DNA from: Nocardia anaemiae NBRC 100462
GTDB taxonomy: Bacteria; Actinomycetota; Actinomycetes; Mycobacteriales; Mycobacteriaceae
Length of the DNA: 64,000 nt
Direction of reading: 5' to 3'
NCBI RefSeq assembly: GCF_001612725.1
Contig: NZ_BDAZ01000025.1
Coordinates: 163,099-227,098 of the forward strand
The translations under genes were made by a program, and so were the position numbers. This document shows, one piece after another, positions 17,358 to 26,684 of this stretch; position 1 is the stretch's first letter; every line of letters begins with the position of its first letter. Under the pieces are notes generated by a model. The model was given only the letters and a program-made list of their open reading frames with translations, searched no databases and had not been told where the DNA came from.

Positions 17358-18032
17358 ATGACCGCGAAAACTCCGCAGCGTCCATTCCGGTCCGCCGCCA
17401 GCCCCACCTTGCCCGCGACGGGCACGGTGGCGATTCCCTCGACCCTGTGGGCCGCCGGGAGCGAGGCCCTCGACCCCGACGACCGCTGGCCCGAACCGAT
17501 CTTGTCTCGCGCGGTGCGCGAGTTCTCCGTACCGGGCGGGCGGGTGCTGTTGATCGGCTGGCCCACCCCCACCACCCGGGGCGCTCTACATCTGGCCGAA
17601 CCCGACACGGCGGCGGCGCTGGCGACGGTGGCGGCCCTGGGCCGCCACGGCGTCAGCGAACCCGATCCCGGCACCGATGAGCCGGTGGATCTGGTCGTAG
17701 TGAGTCTGCTGGCCGATCACCTCGATCCGGTGGCCGCCGCCGACCGGGTAGCCGGGCTCGCGGTGGCGCGGATGGCGATGGGCGGACTGCTGGTTGTGCT
17801 CGGCCGCTGCCGCCACAGCGACGAGGGGGTGCTGATCGATCCGGCCGGTGCGGTGGTGGCCGCCGCCCAGGCCGCCGATCTGCTCTACCTCCAGCACATC
17901 ATCGCTGTCCCCGTCACCGGCCACACCATCACAGCCACCGCAGCGGCCGACGCGCTCGCGCCCAGCGCCCGACGGCACGTGGTCGCGCACACCGACGTGT
18001 TCGTGTTCCTCCAGCCCTCCGCCCAGGACTGA
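17358..18032 (+). CDS. hypothetical protein, first gene of the right transfer operon
   Basis: 224 residues from the ATG at 17358 (AGGAG upstream). The sequence has alternating hydrophobic strands and helices (GGRVLLIGWP, VDLVVVSLLADHLDP, MGGLLVVLGRC) that recall a Rossmann fold like the downstream methyltransferase. However, no SAM-binding glycine motif or catalytic motif is visible. It may be a non-catalytic partner of that enzyme. Genes downstream run in one direction with short gaps, so it heads the operon. Confidence 0.6.
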   Translation: MTAKTPQRPFRSAASPTLPATGTVAIPSTLWAAGSEALDPDDRWPEPILSRAVREFSVPGGRVLLIGWPTPTTRGALHLAEPDTAAALATVAALGRHGVSEPDPGTDEPVDLVVVSLLADHLDPVAAADRVAGLAVARMAMGGLLVVLGRCRHSDEGVLIDPAGAVVAAAQAADLLYLQHIIAVPVTGHTITATAAADALAPSARRHVVAHTDVFVFLQPSAQD

Positions 18033-18124
18033 CTCCTCCCACCCCGGCCCGCACCCCGCCCCCGCCGCCATGCAAGGCCGGGCCGCCCCCGCCGCCGACC
18101 GCTCGCTCTCGTGAAGGAATCTCG

Positions 18125-19147
18125 ATGACTCTCGACTCCACCACCGGCACCGCCGACACCACTACCGCCGACTCCGACTCCGGCATCGCGACGACCGATC
18201 GTGCCGCTGTCCCGGTATCTGTGTGGGCCACCGCCCAAACCCCGCCCGCGGTGCAACGGCGGGGCCGCTACCACCCCGACAGTGTCAAGCATCCCGCGAA
18301 GATGTTCCCGGCGATCGTCCAACACGCCGTCGCGACCTACACCAGTCCCGGTGACCTCGTGCTGGATCCGATGTGCGGGATCGGCACCACGATCGTCGAA
18401 GCCCTCCACTCCGGCCGTCGCGCGGTCGGTGTCGAGTACGAGGCGCGGTGGGCCGAGTTGGCGCGCACCAATATCGGGCTCGCTCGTGAGGCCGGGATCG
18501 ATCTCGATGCCGCTGTCTACACCGGTGATGCCCGCAAACTCCCGACCCTGTTGCCGCAGGAGTTGCGGGGCCGGGTGGATCTGGTGATCACCTCTCCGCC
18601 CTACGGTGACTCCGTCCACGGCCATGTCCGTGTGCGCGCTGGGCAGGGCGTGCACAAATCCAACCACCGCTACGGCGCGGTCCTGGATCGCGGCAACCTC
18701 GCCAACGTCGGACTCGGCCGACTGCTGTCCGGGTTCACCCGCATCCTCACCGGTGCCGCCGAATACCTCGCCCCGGGCGGGCACGTCGTCATCACCGCCC
18801 GGCCGTGGCGGCAGCACGCGGAGTTGGTGAACCTGCCCGCGCACCTGATCACCTGCGGCACCCTGGCCGGGCTCGTCCCCGTCGAGCGCTGCGTCGCACT
18901 ACTGGGGCGACTGTCCGAGGGAGACCTCGTCGCGCGCAGCAGCTTCTTCCAACGCGACTTCATCGTCAAACAGCGCGCCGCCGGGCTACCCATGCACCTC
19001 ATCGCGCACGAGGACGTCGTCATCCTGCGCAAACTCGCCACGGCGAGGACCGAGCCCCAGGGCCCACGCGGCCAGCTCCAGTACGGGGCCGCCCCGTTCT
19101 GGGGCACGAGCGGACAGCCCGGCCAGGCAGGGGCGGTAGCCGCGTGA
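18125..19147 (+). CDS. DNA methyltransferase (TSPPY type)
   Basis: 340 residues, start ATG with GAAGGA upstream. SAM-binding motif I is LDPMCGIGTTIVEAL near residue 80. The catalytic motif IV is TSPPYGDS near residue 155, the form found in N4-cytosine and some N6-adenine DNA methyltransferases. Residues ~40-65 (RYHPDSVKHPAKMFP) match the usual N-terminal substrate segment of these enzymes. It would mark the element's own DNA, either for protection from host restriction or for recognition. No restriction endonuclease lies beside it. Its stop overlaps the coupling-protein start (GTGA). Confidence 0.88.
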   Translation: MTLDSTTGTADTTTADSDSGIATTDRAAVPVSVWATAQTPPAVQRRGRYHPDSVKHPAKMFPAIVQHAVATYTSPGDLVLDPMCGIGTTIVEALHSGRRAVGVEYEARWAELARTNIGLAREAGIDLDAAVYTGDARKLPTLLPQELRGRVDLVITSPPYGDSVHGHVRVRAGQGVHKSNHRYGAVLDRGNLANVGLGRLLSGFTRILTGAAEYLAPGGHVVITARPWRQHAELVNLPAHLITCGTLAGLVPVERCVALLGRLSEGDLVARSSFFQRDFIVKQRAAGLPMHLIAHEDVVILRKLATARTEPQGPRGQLQYGAAPFWGTSGQPGQAGAVAA

Positions 19148-21660
19148 ACACCACCATCGCCAGTCCCGAACAGGGATGGCTGGGCCGGATGCTGCTCGCA
19201 CCCGGCACGAGGCTGGGTGATCTCGCCGAGACGATCGAGCACGCCGTCTTGTCCCCAGCCGCCATCGTGGGCGTGCTGGCAGCGGCCGGTGCGCTCGCCG
19301 CGGCGCGAGCACTCGTGCGGCTGCGGCACCGCCGGCTGGGTGCCCGTGCTCGCCAGATCACCGTGCTCACCCCGCCCGAGGTCGACGCGAAAGGCGCGCT
19401 CGCGTTCTGGTCGCACCTGATCGGGCAACTCCGCCCGGCCTGGGCGCGGCTGCTGTTGGGGCAACCGCATCTCGGGTTCGAGTACACCGTCACTCCCGAG
19501 GACGGGGCCGCGATCCGGCTCTGGGTCCCCGGTGCCATCCCACCCGGGTTGATCGAACGCGCCGTCGCCTCGGCGTGGCCCGGCGCGCACACCGACACCA
19601 GCAAGACCACCCGACCACCGCTGCCCGACCCCACGGACGGCACCCGGCGGATCATGGCGGGCGGTGAATTGCGGTTGGGCCGCCGCGAAGGGTTGCCACT
19701 GCGCACCGACTACAGCGGTGATCTCGTGCGGGACCTGATCACCGCCGCTGACGACCTCGCACCAAGGCAGGCCGCGTGCGTGCAGATCCTCGCCCGCCCG
19801 GTCACCGGCCGCCGCGTCGCCCGCACCGCCGGGGCCAACGGGGCACCGGCCGGGTTCGTGAGAGCACTACTGCGCGACGTGTTGAACCTGATCACGCCAG
19901 GCCCTCTCACCCGTTCCCCGCGCACCGGTGGCGCGGCGGACGGGCGGACAGGTGACCGGCAAACCACGATGGAATACACCGCCGCCGCACGCGCGGCAGC
20001 GGGGAAAGCGCGCGGCCCGCACTGGGAAACCGTCGTGCGCTACGCGGTCTCGATCCCGCTACCCCCGGACGCCGATCCTGATGCCGTGTCCCAGGCGCGG
20101 GCGGTGGCACGCGGACGCACGGACGCTTTGGCGACGGTGTTCGGGGCCTGCACCGACCACAACTACTACCGGCGACGTCGCCGCCTGCGGCTCGCCCGGC
20201 TGCTGGGCGAGCGGCGACTCGGGCGCGGGGACGTGCTCTCGGTGCCTGAGTTGGCCTCGATCGCGCACCTGCCCACCGACGACGGGCTACCCGGGCTGCA
20301 ACGCGCCGGAGCCCGCGCCCTGTCCCCCGCGCCCCAGATCCCCACGAGTGGTCCCCACACGAAACCCCTCGGTGTCGCCGACACCGGCGCTCGCCGCCCG
20401 GTCGCGGTCAAGGTCTCCGACGCCCGCCATCACCTGCACATCCTCGGCCCCACCGGCGTAGGGAAATCCACACTGCTGGCGCGGATGATTCTCGATGACG
20501 CCGAGGCCGGGCGCGGGACGATCGTCATCGACCCGAAAGGCGACCTCGTCACCGATGTGCTCTCGCGGCTGCCGCGCCGCCTCGGTGATCGGGTGGTGTT
20601 GTTCGATGCCGACTCCACCGCTCCGCCACCGTGTGTGAACCCTCTCGACATCGGACGGATCGGGCGCGCGGGCCTGGATTTGGCGGTGGACAACCTCGTC
20701 ACCGTGTTCCACCGCATCTTCAGCCAATGGTGGGGGCCACGCACCGACGACATCATGCGCGCGAGCCTGCTCACCCTATGCGCCCAACCCGGCACCCCCA
20801 CCCTCGCCGACCTACCCCGCCTACTGACCGAACCCGCCTTCCGCAACCGCGTCACCCGCACCACCACCGACCCACTGCTGCGGGGATTCTGGGACAGCTA
20901 CGAACAACTCACCGACACCGGCCGCGCCCAGTTGATCGGCCCACTGTTGAACAAACTTCGTGCGTTCCTGCTACGGCCGTTCGTGCGCTCAGCGATCGCG
21001 GGCGGCCCGTCCACCGTCGAATTCGCCGACATCCTCGACCACGGCGGGATCTGCCTCGCCCGGTTGCCGAAAGGATCCCTCGGCGAGGAAACCAGCCGCC
21101 TGGTCGGCTCCCTGCTCGTCGCCCGCACCTGGCAGGCCGTCACCGCTCGCGCCCGCATCCCGGCCTCCGACCGCGCCGACGCGAGTTTGGTGCTGGACGA
21201 GGCGCAGAACTTTTTGAACCTGTCGACCCCGGTCGAGGACATGCTCGCCGAGGCCCGCGGACTGCGGCTGTCGCTGTCCCTCGCGCACCAGAACCTCGGT
21301 CAGCTCTCCCGCGAGCTGCGCGACGGCATCTCGGCCAACGCCCGCAACAAAATCATCTTCGCCGTGTCCCCCGACGACGCGCGTGATCTGGCCCGCCACA
21401 CCAGCCCGTGGCTGTCCGAGCACGACCTGACCCATCTCGACGCCTTCCACGCCGCCGCGCGGCTGCTGGTCGACGGGCAGAACGCGCGACCGTTCACCCT
21501 CACCACCCGCCCGCTGCCCGCGCCGACTCCTGGTCGCGCTCGCGAGATCGCCGCTGCCGCCCGCGACCGTCTCACCACACCCGCCAACCCCGCGCCCGGC
21601 GGCAAACCTGCCGTCGCCAGCGGCTCGGCATCCACTCGGCGCGACCCCCGCCACCCCTAG
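19144..21660 (+). CDS. type IV coupling protein (VirD4/TraD-like ATPase)
   Basis: 838 residues from a GTG at 19144 that overlaps the methyltransferase stop. A membrane helix lies near residues 35-55. Walker A is GPTGVGKSTLLARM near residue 434 and Walker B LVLDEAQNFL near 681. The SLSLAHQNLGQLSRELR motif after it is typical of VirD4/TraG proteins. This ATPase brings the relaxase-DNA complex to the mating channel. It sits directly before the relaxase gene, as expected. Confidence 0.9.
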   Translation: MNTTIASPEQGWLGRMLLAPGTRLGDLAETIEHAVLSPAAIVGVLAAAGALAAARALVRLRHRRLGARARQITVLTPPEVDAKGALAFWSHLIGQLRPAWARLLLGQPHLGFEYTVTPEDGAAIRLWVPGAIPPGLIERAVASAWPGAHTDTSKTTRPPLPDPTDGTRRIMAGGELRLGRREGLPLRTDYSGDLVRDLITAADDLAPRQAACVQILARPVTGRRVARTAGANGAPAGFVRALLRDVLNLITPGPLTRSPRTGGAADGRTGDRQTTMEYTAAARAAAGKARGPHWETVVRYAVSIPLPPDADPDAVSQARAVARGRTDALATVFGACTDHNYYRRRRRLRLARLLGERRLGRGDVLSVPELASIAHLPTDDGLPGLQRAGARALSPAPQIPTSGPHTKPLGVADTGARRPVAVKVSDARHHLHILGPTGVGKSTLLARMILDDAEAGRGTIVIDPKGDLVTDVLSRLPRRLGDRVVLFDADSTAPPPCVNPLDIGRIGRAGLDLAVDNLVTVFHRIFSQWWGPRTDDIMRASLLTLCAQPGTPTLADLPRLLTEPAFRNRVTRTTTDPLLRGFWDSYEQLTDTGRAQLIGPLLNKLRAFLLRPFVRSAIAGGPSTVEFADILDHGGICLARLPKGSLGEETSRLVGSLLVARTWQAVTARARIPASDRADASLVLDEAQNFLNLSTPVEDMLAEARGLRLSLSLAHQNLGQLSRELRDGISANARNKIIFAVSPDDARDLARHTSPWLSEHDLTHLDAFHAAARLLVDGQNARPFTLTTRPLPAPTPGRAREIAAAARDRLTTPANPAPGGKPAVASGSASTRRDPRHP

Positions 21661-21701
21661 GCCGCTACCGGCTCAAGTGTCCTTGAGAAAGGCTCCCCGC
21701 A

Positions 21702-22724
21702 GTGATGATCGCCCACCCCGATCGGCAAGCCGATCTACGCGCACCACGCCCCGACCGGCCCCGGTCGGGCGACACCGTCGAACTCGTGGCGCGGCTGACC
21801 GAGCGTGACCGCTGGATCCTGCGGATGCTGCACGAGCACCGCGTCCTGACTACCAACCACCTCGCGGAACTGGCCTTTCCGACCCCCAAGATCGCCCTGC
21901 GCCGCCTGTCGCGCCTGCGCACCTACGGTGTCCTGGACCGGTTCCGGCCGTTACGCACCCGAGGCAGCGCCCCCTTCCACTGGGTCCTGGCCCCCGCCGG
22001 AGCCGCCGTGCTGGCCGCGGAAGCCGCAACCAGCGTGCGTGAACTCGGCTACAACCAGCAACGGACCCTCGCCGTCGCCCACAGCCTGCACCTGACCCAC
22101 ACCCTCGGCGTCAACGACTGGTTCACGACCCTCACCAGCCACTACCGCCACCACTACCAGGAAGACGGCGGCGGGCGAGTCACGGCGTGGTGGTCCCAGA
22201 CCCGCTGTCAGCGGCTGTGGGGCGACCTCGCCCGCCCCGACGCCTTCGGCCGCTACACCCACACCAAGGTGGTGTTGGATTTCTTCCTCGAATACGACCT
22301 CGCCAGCACCGCGCTGCCCCGCGTCGCCGCCAAACTCAACGGCTACAGCGAACTGGCACGCACTACCGGCCTCATCACCCCCGTCCTGTTCTGGGTACCG
22401 ACCGCCCTGCGCGAGACCAACGCCCGCGAGACCGTGCGCCAGACCTGGGAGCGGCTGCCCGACCCCGAGACGGTGCCAGTCGCCACCGCCGCCGCCGAAC
22501 TCCTCGCCCCCGTAACCGATCCGAGCCCCGCCGACCGAGTGTGGCTACCCCTCGACACCACCAGCACAAGCCGTCTACACCTGCACGAACTGGCCGACGT
22601 GTGGCCACGCCGCACCCCACCCAACCCAGAATTCGACACCGAGCAGAGCGCGGCCCCCCTCGGCGGACAGATCATGCTCGCCGCACCACCACCACTACGC
22701 CCGCCCACACTCGAGTACTGGTGA
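21702..22724 (+). CDS. replication-relaxation family protein (relaxase-like)
   Basis: 340 residues from the GTG at 21702, or the ATG three bases on; GAGAAAGG lies upstream. The N-terminal winged-helix part (LTERDRWILRMLHEHRVLTTNHLAELAF, then a leucine-rich second helix and FHWVLAPAGAAVLA) matches the replication-relaxation family (PF13814). The family is found in actinobacterial conjugative elements and is proposed to nick or melt transfer DNA. Its place after the coupling protein supports a relaxase-like role. The nicking site could be the repeat array at 16932-17134. Confidence 0.85.
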   Translation: MMIAHPDRQADLRAPRPDRPRSGDTVELVARLTERDRWILRMLHEHRVLTTNHLAELAFPTPKIALRRLSRLRTYGVLDRFRPLRTRGSAPFHWVLAPAGAAVLAAEAATSVRELGYNQQRTLAVAHSLHLTHTLGVNDWFTTLTSHYRHHYQEDGGGRVTAWWSQTRCQRLWGDLARPDAFGRYTHTKVVLDFFLEYDLASTALPRVAAKLNGYSELARTTGLITPVLFWVPTALRETNARETVRQTWERLPDPETVPVATAAAELLAPVTDPSPADRVWLPLDTTSTSRLHLHELADVWPRRTPPNPEFDTEQSAAPLGGQIMLAAPPPLRPPTLEYW

Positions 22725-22731
22725 GCAGCCG

Positions 22732-23751
22732 ATGCTGGCCAAGGCACTCGGCGCGGGCGGTGCGGCAATCGTGTTTTGCATCGCGGTCATCGCCGCCATA
22801 GTCACCACCGTCATCATCTACGACCAGCCACTACTCGCCCCCGACCCTGCCTCGTCGGCGGGGGCAGGCAGGGCACCGAGCCCGCAAGCGCGAGAAGACA
22901 TCCCACCCGAGTTGCTGGTGCTCTACCAGCAGGCCGCGAGTGATTGCCCCGGCCTGGACTGGTCGGTGCTCGCCGCGATCGGCAAGATCGAAACCGACCA
23001 CGGCCGCTCACCTCTACCGGGCGTGCAATCCGGGGAGAACTCCGCTGGTGCCGGGGGCCTGATGCAGTTCCTGGAACCGACCTTCCAAGCCGTGGTGGCC
23101 CGGCATCGACTCCCCGACGGCGGGGCCGCCCCGCCCTCGCGCTACAACCCGAGTGACGCCATCCACGCCGCCGCCCACTACCTGTGCGACTCGGGCGCAC
23201 CCGCTGATCTGCGCGCGGCGATATTCGCCTACAACCACGCCGACTCCTACGTCGACCAGGTCCTCGACCAAGCCGCCCGCTACCGCACCACCACCGGATC
23301 CGGCGGCGGTGACTGCCACACCCTCGCCGCCGCGAGTCCAGCTGCCGCGCAGGCGATCTCGTTCGCGTGCGGCCAGCTCGGCCAGCCCTATGTGTGGGGC
23401 GGCAACGGCCCCACCGTGAACGGCGGCTGGGACTGTTCCGGGCTCACCCAGGCCGCTTACGCCGCCGCCGGAATCACCCTGCCCCGCACCACCTACGACC
23501 AAATCCACACCGGCCCCCGCATCCCCGAAAACCAGCTCGCCCCTGGTGATCTCGTGTTCTACGGCACCGCCGACAACAACGTGCACCATGTCGGGCTCTA
23601 TCTGGGTGCCGGAAAGATGCTGCACGCACCAACATTCAACGAGCCCGTACAAATCTCGGAATATCGCCGGCGCGGCGATGACTACTACGCCGCTACTCGC
23701 CCCGCCGCCATTCCCCCTGCGGCACAGAGAGATTCCCGATCCGAACCGTAG
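22732..23751 (+). CDS. lytic transglycosylase-NlpC/P60 cell-wall hydrolase (VirB1-like)
   Basis: 339 residues beginning with a signal anchor (about 10-32). An SLT domain follows: LAAIGKIETDHGRS supplies the catalytic Glu near residue 87, and AGAGGLMQFLEPTF is the typical companion motif. The C-terminal NlpC/P60 domain has GWDCSGLTQAAY near residue 234 (catalytic Cys) and VHHVGLYLG near 285 (His). Such two-headed enzymes open peptidoglycan locally for the conjugation channel. It begins seven bases after the relaxase stop. Confidence 0.92.
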   Translation: MLAKALGAGGAAIVFCIAVIAAIVTTVIIYDQPLLAPDPASSAGAGRAPSPQAREDIPPELLVLYQQAASDCPGLDWSVLAAIGKIETDHGRSPLPGVQSGENSAGAGGLMQFLEPTFQAVVARHRLPDGGAAPPSRYNPSDAIHAAAHYLCDSGAPADLRAAIFAYNHADSYVDQVLDQAARYRTTTGSGGGDCHTLAAASPAAAQAISFACGQLGQPYVWGGNGPTVNGGWDCSGLTQAAYAAAGITLPRTTYDQIHTGPRIPENQLAPGDLVFYGTADNNVHHVGLYLGAGKMLHAPTFNEPVQISEYRRRGDDYYAATRPAAIPPAAQRDSRSEP

Positions 23752-23876
23752 CGCGCGACCACGACCAGCCATTCCGCGAATACCGAACCCTACCCGACCT
23801 TTTTCGAAACGTCTCGGCGACCACGAATCCCGGCACCGGGACACCGACTCCGACCCGGACAGGAGATCGCATCACC

Positions 23877-25394
23877 ATGCGCACCCGCCACCACAGCCAC
23901 TCTCGGACCGCCCGCATCCGCCGCTTCGCTCGTGGCCTGCTGTGTGCGGCCGTCGCCACCGCGACCGTCGTCGGGGCCGGTGCCGCCGCCGCAGACCCGA
24001 CACCGGTCCCCGCCGCCGCGAACTGCCCACGCTGGACCGCGCTGCTGGTACCGGGCACATGGGAGACCACCCTGGCCGCCGACCCAGCGCGGCCGGTGGG
24101 AATGCTGGCACCGGTCGCCCAGGGCCTGGCCGCTCGCTACGGCAGCGATATCGACGTCCGCACCCTGGCCTACACCGCCGACGCCGCCCCCTACACCACC
24201 TCGCAAACCCAAGGCGCACAAGCACTCACCGCCACCCTCGCCCGATTGTGCTCGGGCACGCGAGTGGTGCTCGCCGGCTACTCCCAAGGCGCCGATATCG
24301 TCGGTGACCTCGCCACCGCGATCGGCAACAACCGAGGCCCGATACCCGCCTCCCGAGTCGTCGCGGTCGGACTCCTCTCCGACCCGCGCCGCGACCCCGC
24401 CACCGCCCAGCTCGGGGATCCCGTGTCCGGCCAGGGCATCGCCGGTCCCCGTTCCCAGGACTTCGGCGTTCTCACCGACCGTGTCCGCAGCGTGTGTGCC
24501 GAGGGTGACCTGTACTGCTCGACCTCGCCCCAGGCATCACCGGCCCTCGCCGCGGTGGGCCGTGCCGTGACCTCCATCCCGGCTCCGGCAGAGGGCGACC
24601 CCGCCCCGGCGGCGGACCGGCCCCCGGCCGGCACTGTGGCACCCACCACCTCCACCTCGCTCCCGGGCTCGACGTCGGCGGCGGTGCCCAGCGCAGGAAC
24701 GGGCACGGCGGGGACGCTCCCGGCCTCGACCGGTCAACTGGACCCCTCCCAGGTGCTCGCGCAGGTGGTAACCGTGCTGGGTGGGCTGTCCGGGTTCGCC
24801 GCGAACGTGCCTGCCATCGTCAATGACCTCGCCCAGCTAACCGCGCTCGTCGCCACCGGCGACATCCCCGGCCTGCACCGGGTCGCCGGGGACCTGAACA
24901 ACCAGTTCAACCCCCTCGTTCGCATGGTCGCCGGAATCGACCTGCATCTCGTGGCTCGCGCGTTGACGTTGGCCGCGCCGCTGGACCCCTCGGGCTGGGT
25001 CGGGGTGGCCGCTCAGATCGTCAGGCTCCTGGCGGGTCTCGACATCGCGCGGATCGCCACCGACATCGGCCAAGCACAGGAAATCGCCTGGAACGCCCTA
25101 CAGAAACTCGCCGTCGGTGACCCCCTCGCCGCGGTGCTCACGCTGTCAGGAGTCGTCCCCGTCGCCACCGACATTCTCGCGGCCACAGCCTCCGCGTTCA
25201 CCGGAACCCAGTTCGGCTCGCTCGCCGACACCTACACCGCCAGTCGGGCCACCGACACCGCGCTGGGCGATCTGGTCCGCCAGGGCAGCGACGCGGCCCG
25301 TTTCGCCGCCACCGGGGTCCACGCCAACGGCTACACAACCGCCACCACCGCGCTGCTGGACTGGCTCGAACACGCCATCGACCACACGAACTGA
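23877..25394 (+). CDS. secreted cutinase-family hydrolase with a long internal insertion
   Basis: 505 residues with a signal peptide ending near AAAADPTP. The cutinase nucleophile elbow GYSQGADIV has its Ser near residue 136, and CAEGDLYC near 213 supplies the Asp and the disulphide. The catalytic His expected 15-30 residues later is absent. A 250-residue Pro/Thr-rich and hydrophobic segment intervenes, and VHANGYTTATTALLDWL near residue 481 resembles the 'H..Y......A..F' His motif of cutinases. Cutinases of mycolate-bearing bacteria attack esters of the outer envelope. As the last gene of the transfer operon it could help breach the mycomembrane. Confidence 0.82.
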   Translation: MRTRHHSHSRTARIRRFARGLLCAAVATATVVGAGAAAADPTPVPAAANCPRWTALLVPGTWETTLAADPARPVGMLAPVAQGLAARYGSDIDVRTLAYTADAAPYTTSQTQGAQALTATLARLCSGTRVVLAGYSQGADIVGDLATAIGNNRGPIPASRVVAVGLLSDPRRDPATAQLGDPVSGQGIAGPRSQDFGVLTDRVRSVCAEGDLYCSTSPQASPALAAVGRAVTSIPAPAEGDPAPAADRPPAGTVAPTTSTSLPGSTSAAVPSAGTGTAGTLPASTGQLDPSQVLAQVVTVLGGLSGFAANVPAIVNDLAQLTALVATGDIPGLHRVAGDLNNQFNPLVRMVAGIDLHLVARALTLAAPLDPSGWVGVAAQIVRLLAGLDIARIATDIGQAQEIAWNALQKLAVGDPLAAVLTLSGVVPVATDILAATASAFTGTQFGSLADTYTASRATDTALGDLVRQGSDAARFAATGVHANGYTTATTALLDWLEHAIDHTN

Positions 25395-25539
25395 GCAGAA
25401 TTGCCTCCGAGTCCTCTGTTGGAGGCGAACCCACTCGCAGCAGTGAACGCCGGGTTTGCGCGTCGTCACGACGCGTGCCGGATCTCGGTCTTGCTGTCGA
25501 ACCGTGCGAGGCCGGACGAAAATGTCAGCAATGAAACCG

Positions 25540-25581
25540 CATTCGGATGACAGCTAGCAACTGCTTGGTGTCATCCGAATG
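25540..25581. terminator. inverted repeat, probable terminator of the decayed gene to its right
   Basis: A 13-bp perfect inverted repeat CATTCGGATGACA / TGTCATCCGAATG has a 16-base spacer. It lies 146 bases past the cutinase stop and overlaps the end of a decayed minus-strand gene. No T-tract follows, so transcription termination is only one possibility. An attachment or protein-binding site is another. Confidence 0.45.
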
Positions 25582-25964
25582 TGCGGGTGATCGGCCTGGG
25601 TGACCAGATCGGTTCTGGGTGCAACATCCCGCGCCATGATGGGTGACTACCTCGCAGCCGTCGCCGATTATCAGCAGGCAGTCGACGGGTGTGCTCAAGG
25701 ACTGAGTCCTCGCTGGCAGCCTGATGCGCAAGATCCCGGTCGGAGAGGGCTTTGATACTGAGGCGTTTCTCGTACGAGTACAGCTTGAAGGGCGATCCTT
25801 CCTCCTCGTCGAGGATCACGAGGACCTTCGGAAACTCGGAGCCTTGGTTCCGTGCTGTGTCGAGTACGGCGATTGCTCTTGAATATATTGAAAGTATCGA
25901 GCGACTTCCGTAGCGCCGCCGGGGCGCTGTCGGCTTGATAACGCCGTAGGCCCTCATCGGACAC
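25571..25964 (-). pseudogene. frameshifted gene fragment, family not recognised
   Basis: The minus strand reads MSDEGLRRYQADSAPAALRK from 25964, then makes sense only in a neighbouring frame (ARNQGSEFPKVLVILDEEEG, then FKLYSYEKRLSIKAL) before composition becomes random. Two frames are therefore needed for one continuous protein. No family was recognised. It marks the start of the fragment-rich cargo. Confidence 0.4.
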
Positions 25965-26019
25965 CCGCGCCGGATCGGGTGGATCTACTCCTCGCCCCGA
26001 GCGCGGGCAGCCTCACGGC

Positions 26020-26286
26020 TTGGGTTCGAGATCAGCGATTTCGTCCTACATCGACGATGTGGTCGACAGGTTCGCGCTGGCGCCGAAGATCCGGTTCGGC
26101 GCTGACGTCGTCGACCTGGCGTTCGATGGCGAAGACGGCGTATGGAACCCCACCGAAACACACATCCGCATCCACGCGGCATTCACCGTCGTCAACGATC
26201 TCGTCGTGACGCCGCACCTGCGGGCACTCGAACACATCGACCTCGCGATCAGGACGGTGTGCCGGGATCTCCTCTGCAACGACTGA
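26020..26286 (+). pseudogene. Baeyer-Villiger/flavin monooxygenase fragment
   Basis: The 88-residue frame contains SYIDDVVDRFALAPKIRFG followed by VVDLAFDGEDGVW. This is the strand between the first FAD motif and the middle of Baeyer-Villiger monooxygenases ('Y...VV..F.L...I.F...V....FD....W'). Both the FAD-binding start and the rest of the enzyme are missing. After residue ~45 the match ends. It is a relic. Confidence 0.5.
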
Positions 26287-26684
26287 CTTCGTCCAGCGCA
26301 GGTTACGGACCACAATGTGGTTGTTGCACAATTTGGCACTGTGGCTGGTGACGATGGGTGAGGCTGGTGGATGTGGCGCCGCCGCGACCGCCCGGGCGCG
26401 ACAGCTTTCGCGCGTGGTAGCCGCAAGAACGACCGCGAAGCTGCCACTGTAGCGAGTGTCGCTGCACTGCACGGAGATTGCCGACCGGCGCAGGCGGAAA
26501 CAGACGCTGATGCGCTCGCGATGCTCAACGAACGGCGGAAGAACTTAGCGGGACCCGTCGGCCCATCTGTCCGTGACCTGAACCCCGCTGGCTGCGTCGG
26601 CCGTCCCAATGCCGCGCGAGCCGTCCACCAGCCCAGCGCGCAGGAACGTGGAGAAGGGTGCTGCATGTCTCGCGCGCCCGTCGC
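26287..26684. other. 398-bp stretch without a recognisable gene
   Basis: Frames on both strands are low-quality and carry no motif. It separates the monooxygenase relic from the FAH gene, whose stop is at 26685. Nothing further is seen. Confidence 0.4.

Noticed and set aside
18805..19143. N-terminal extension of the coupling protein
   Set aside because: It overlaps the methyltransferase in another frame and is Arg-rich; the GTGA overlap at 19144 is the natural start.
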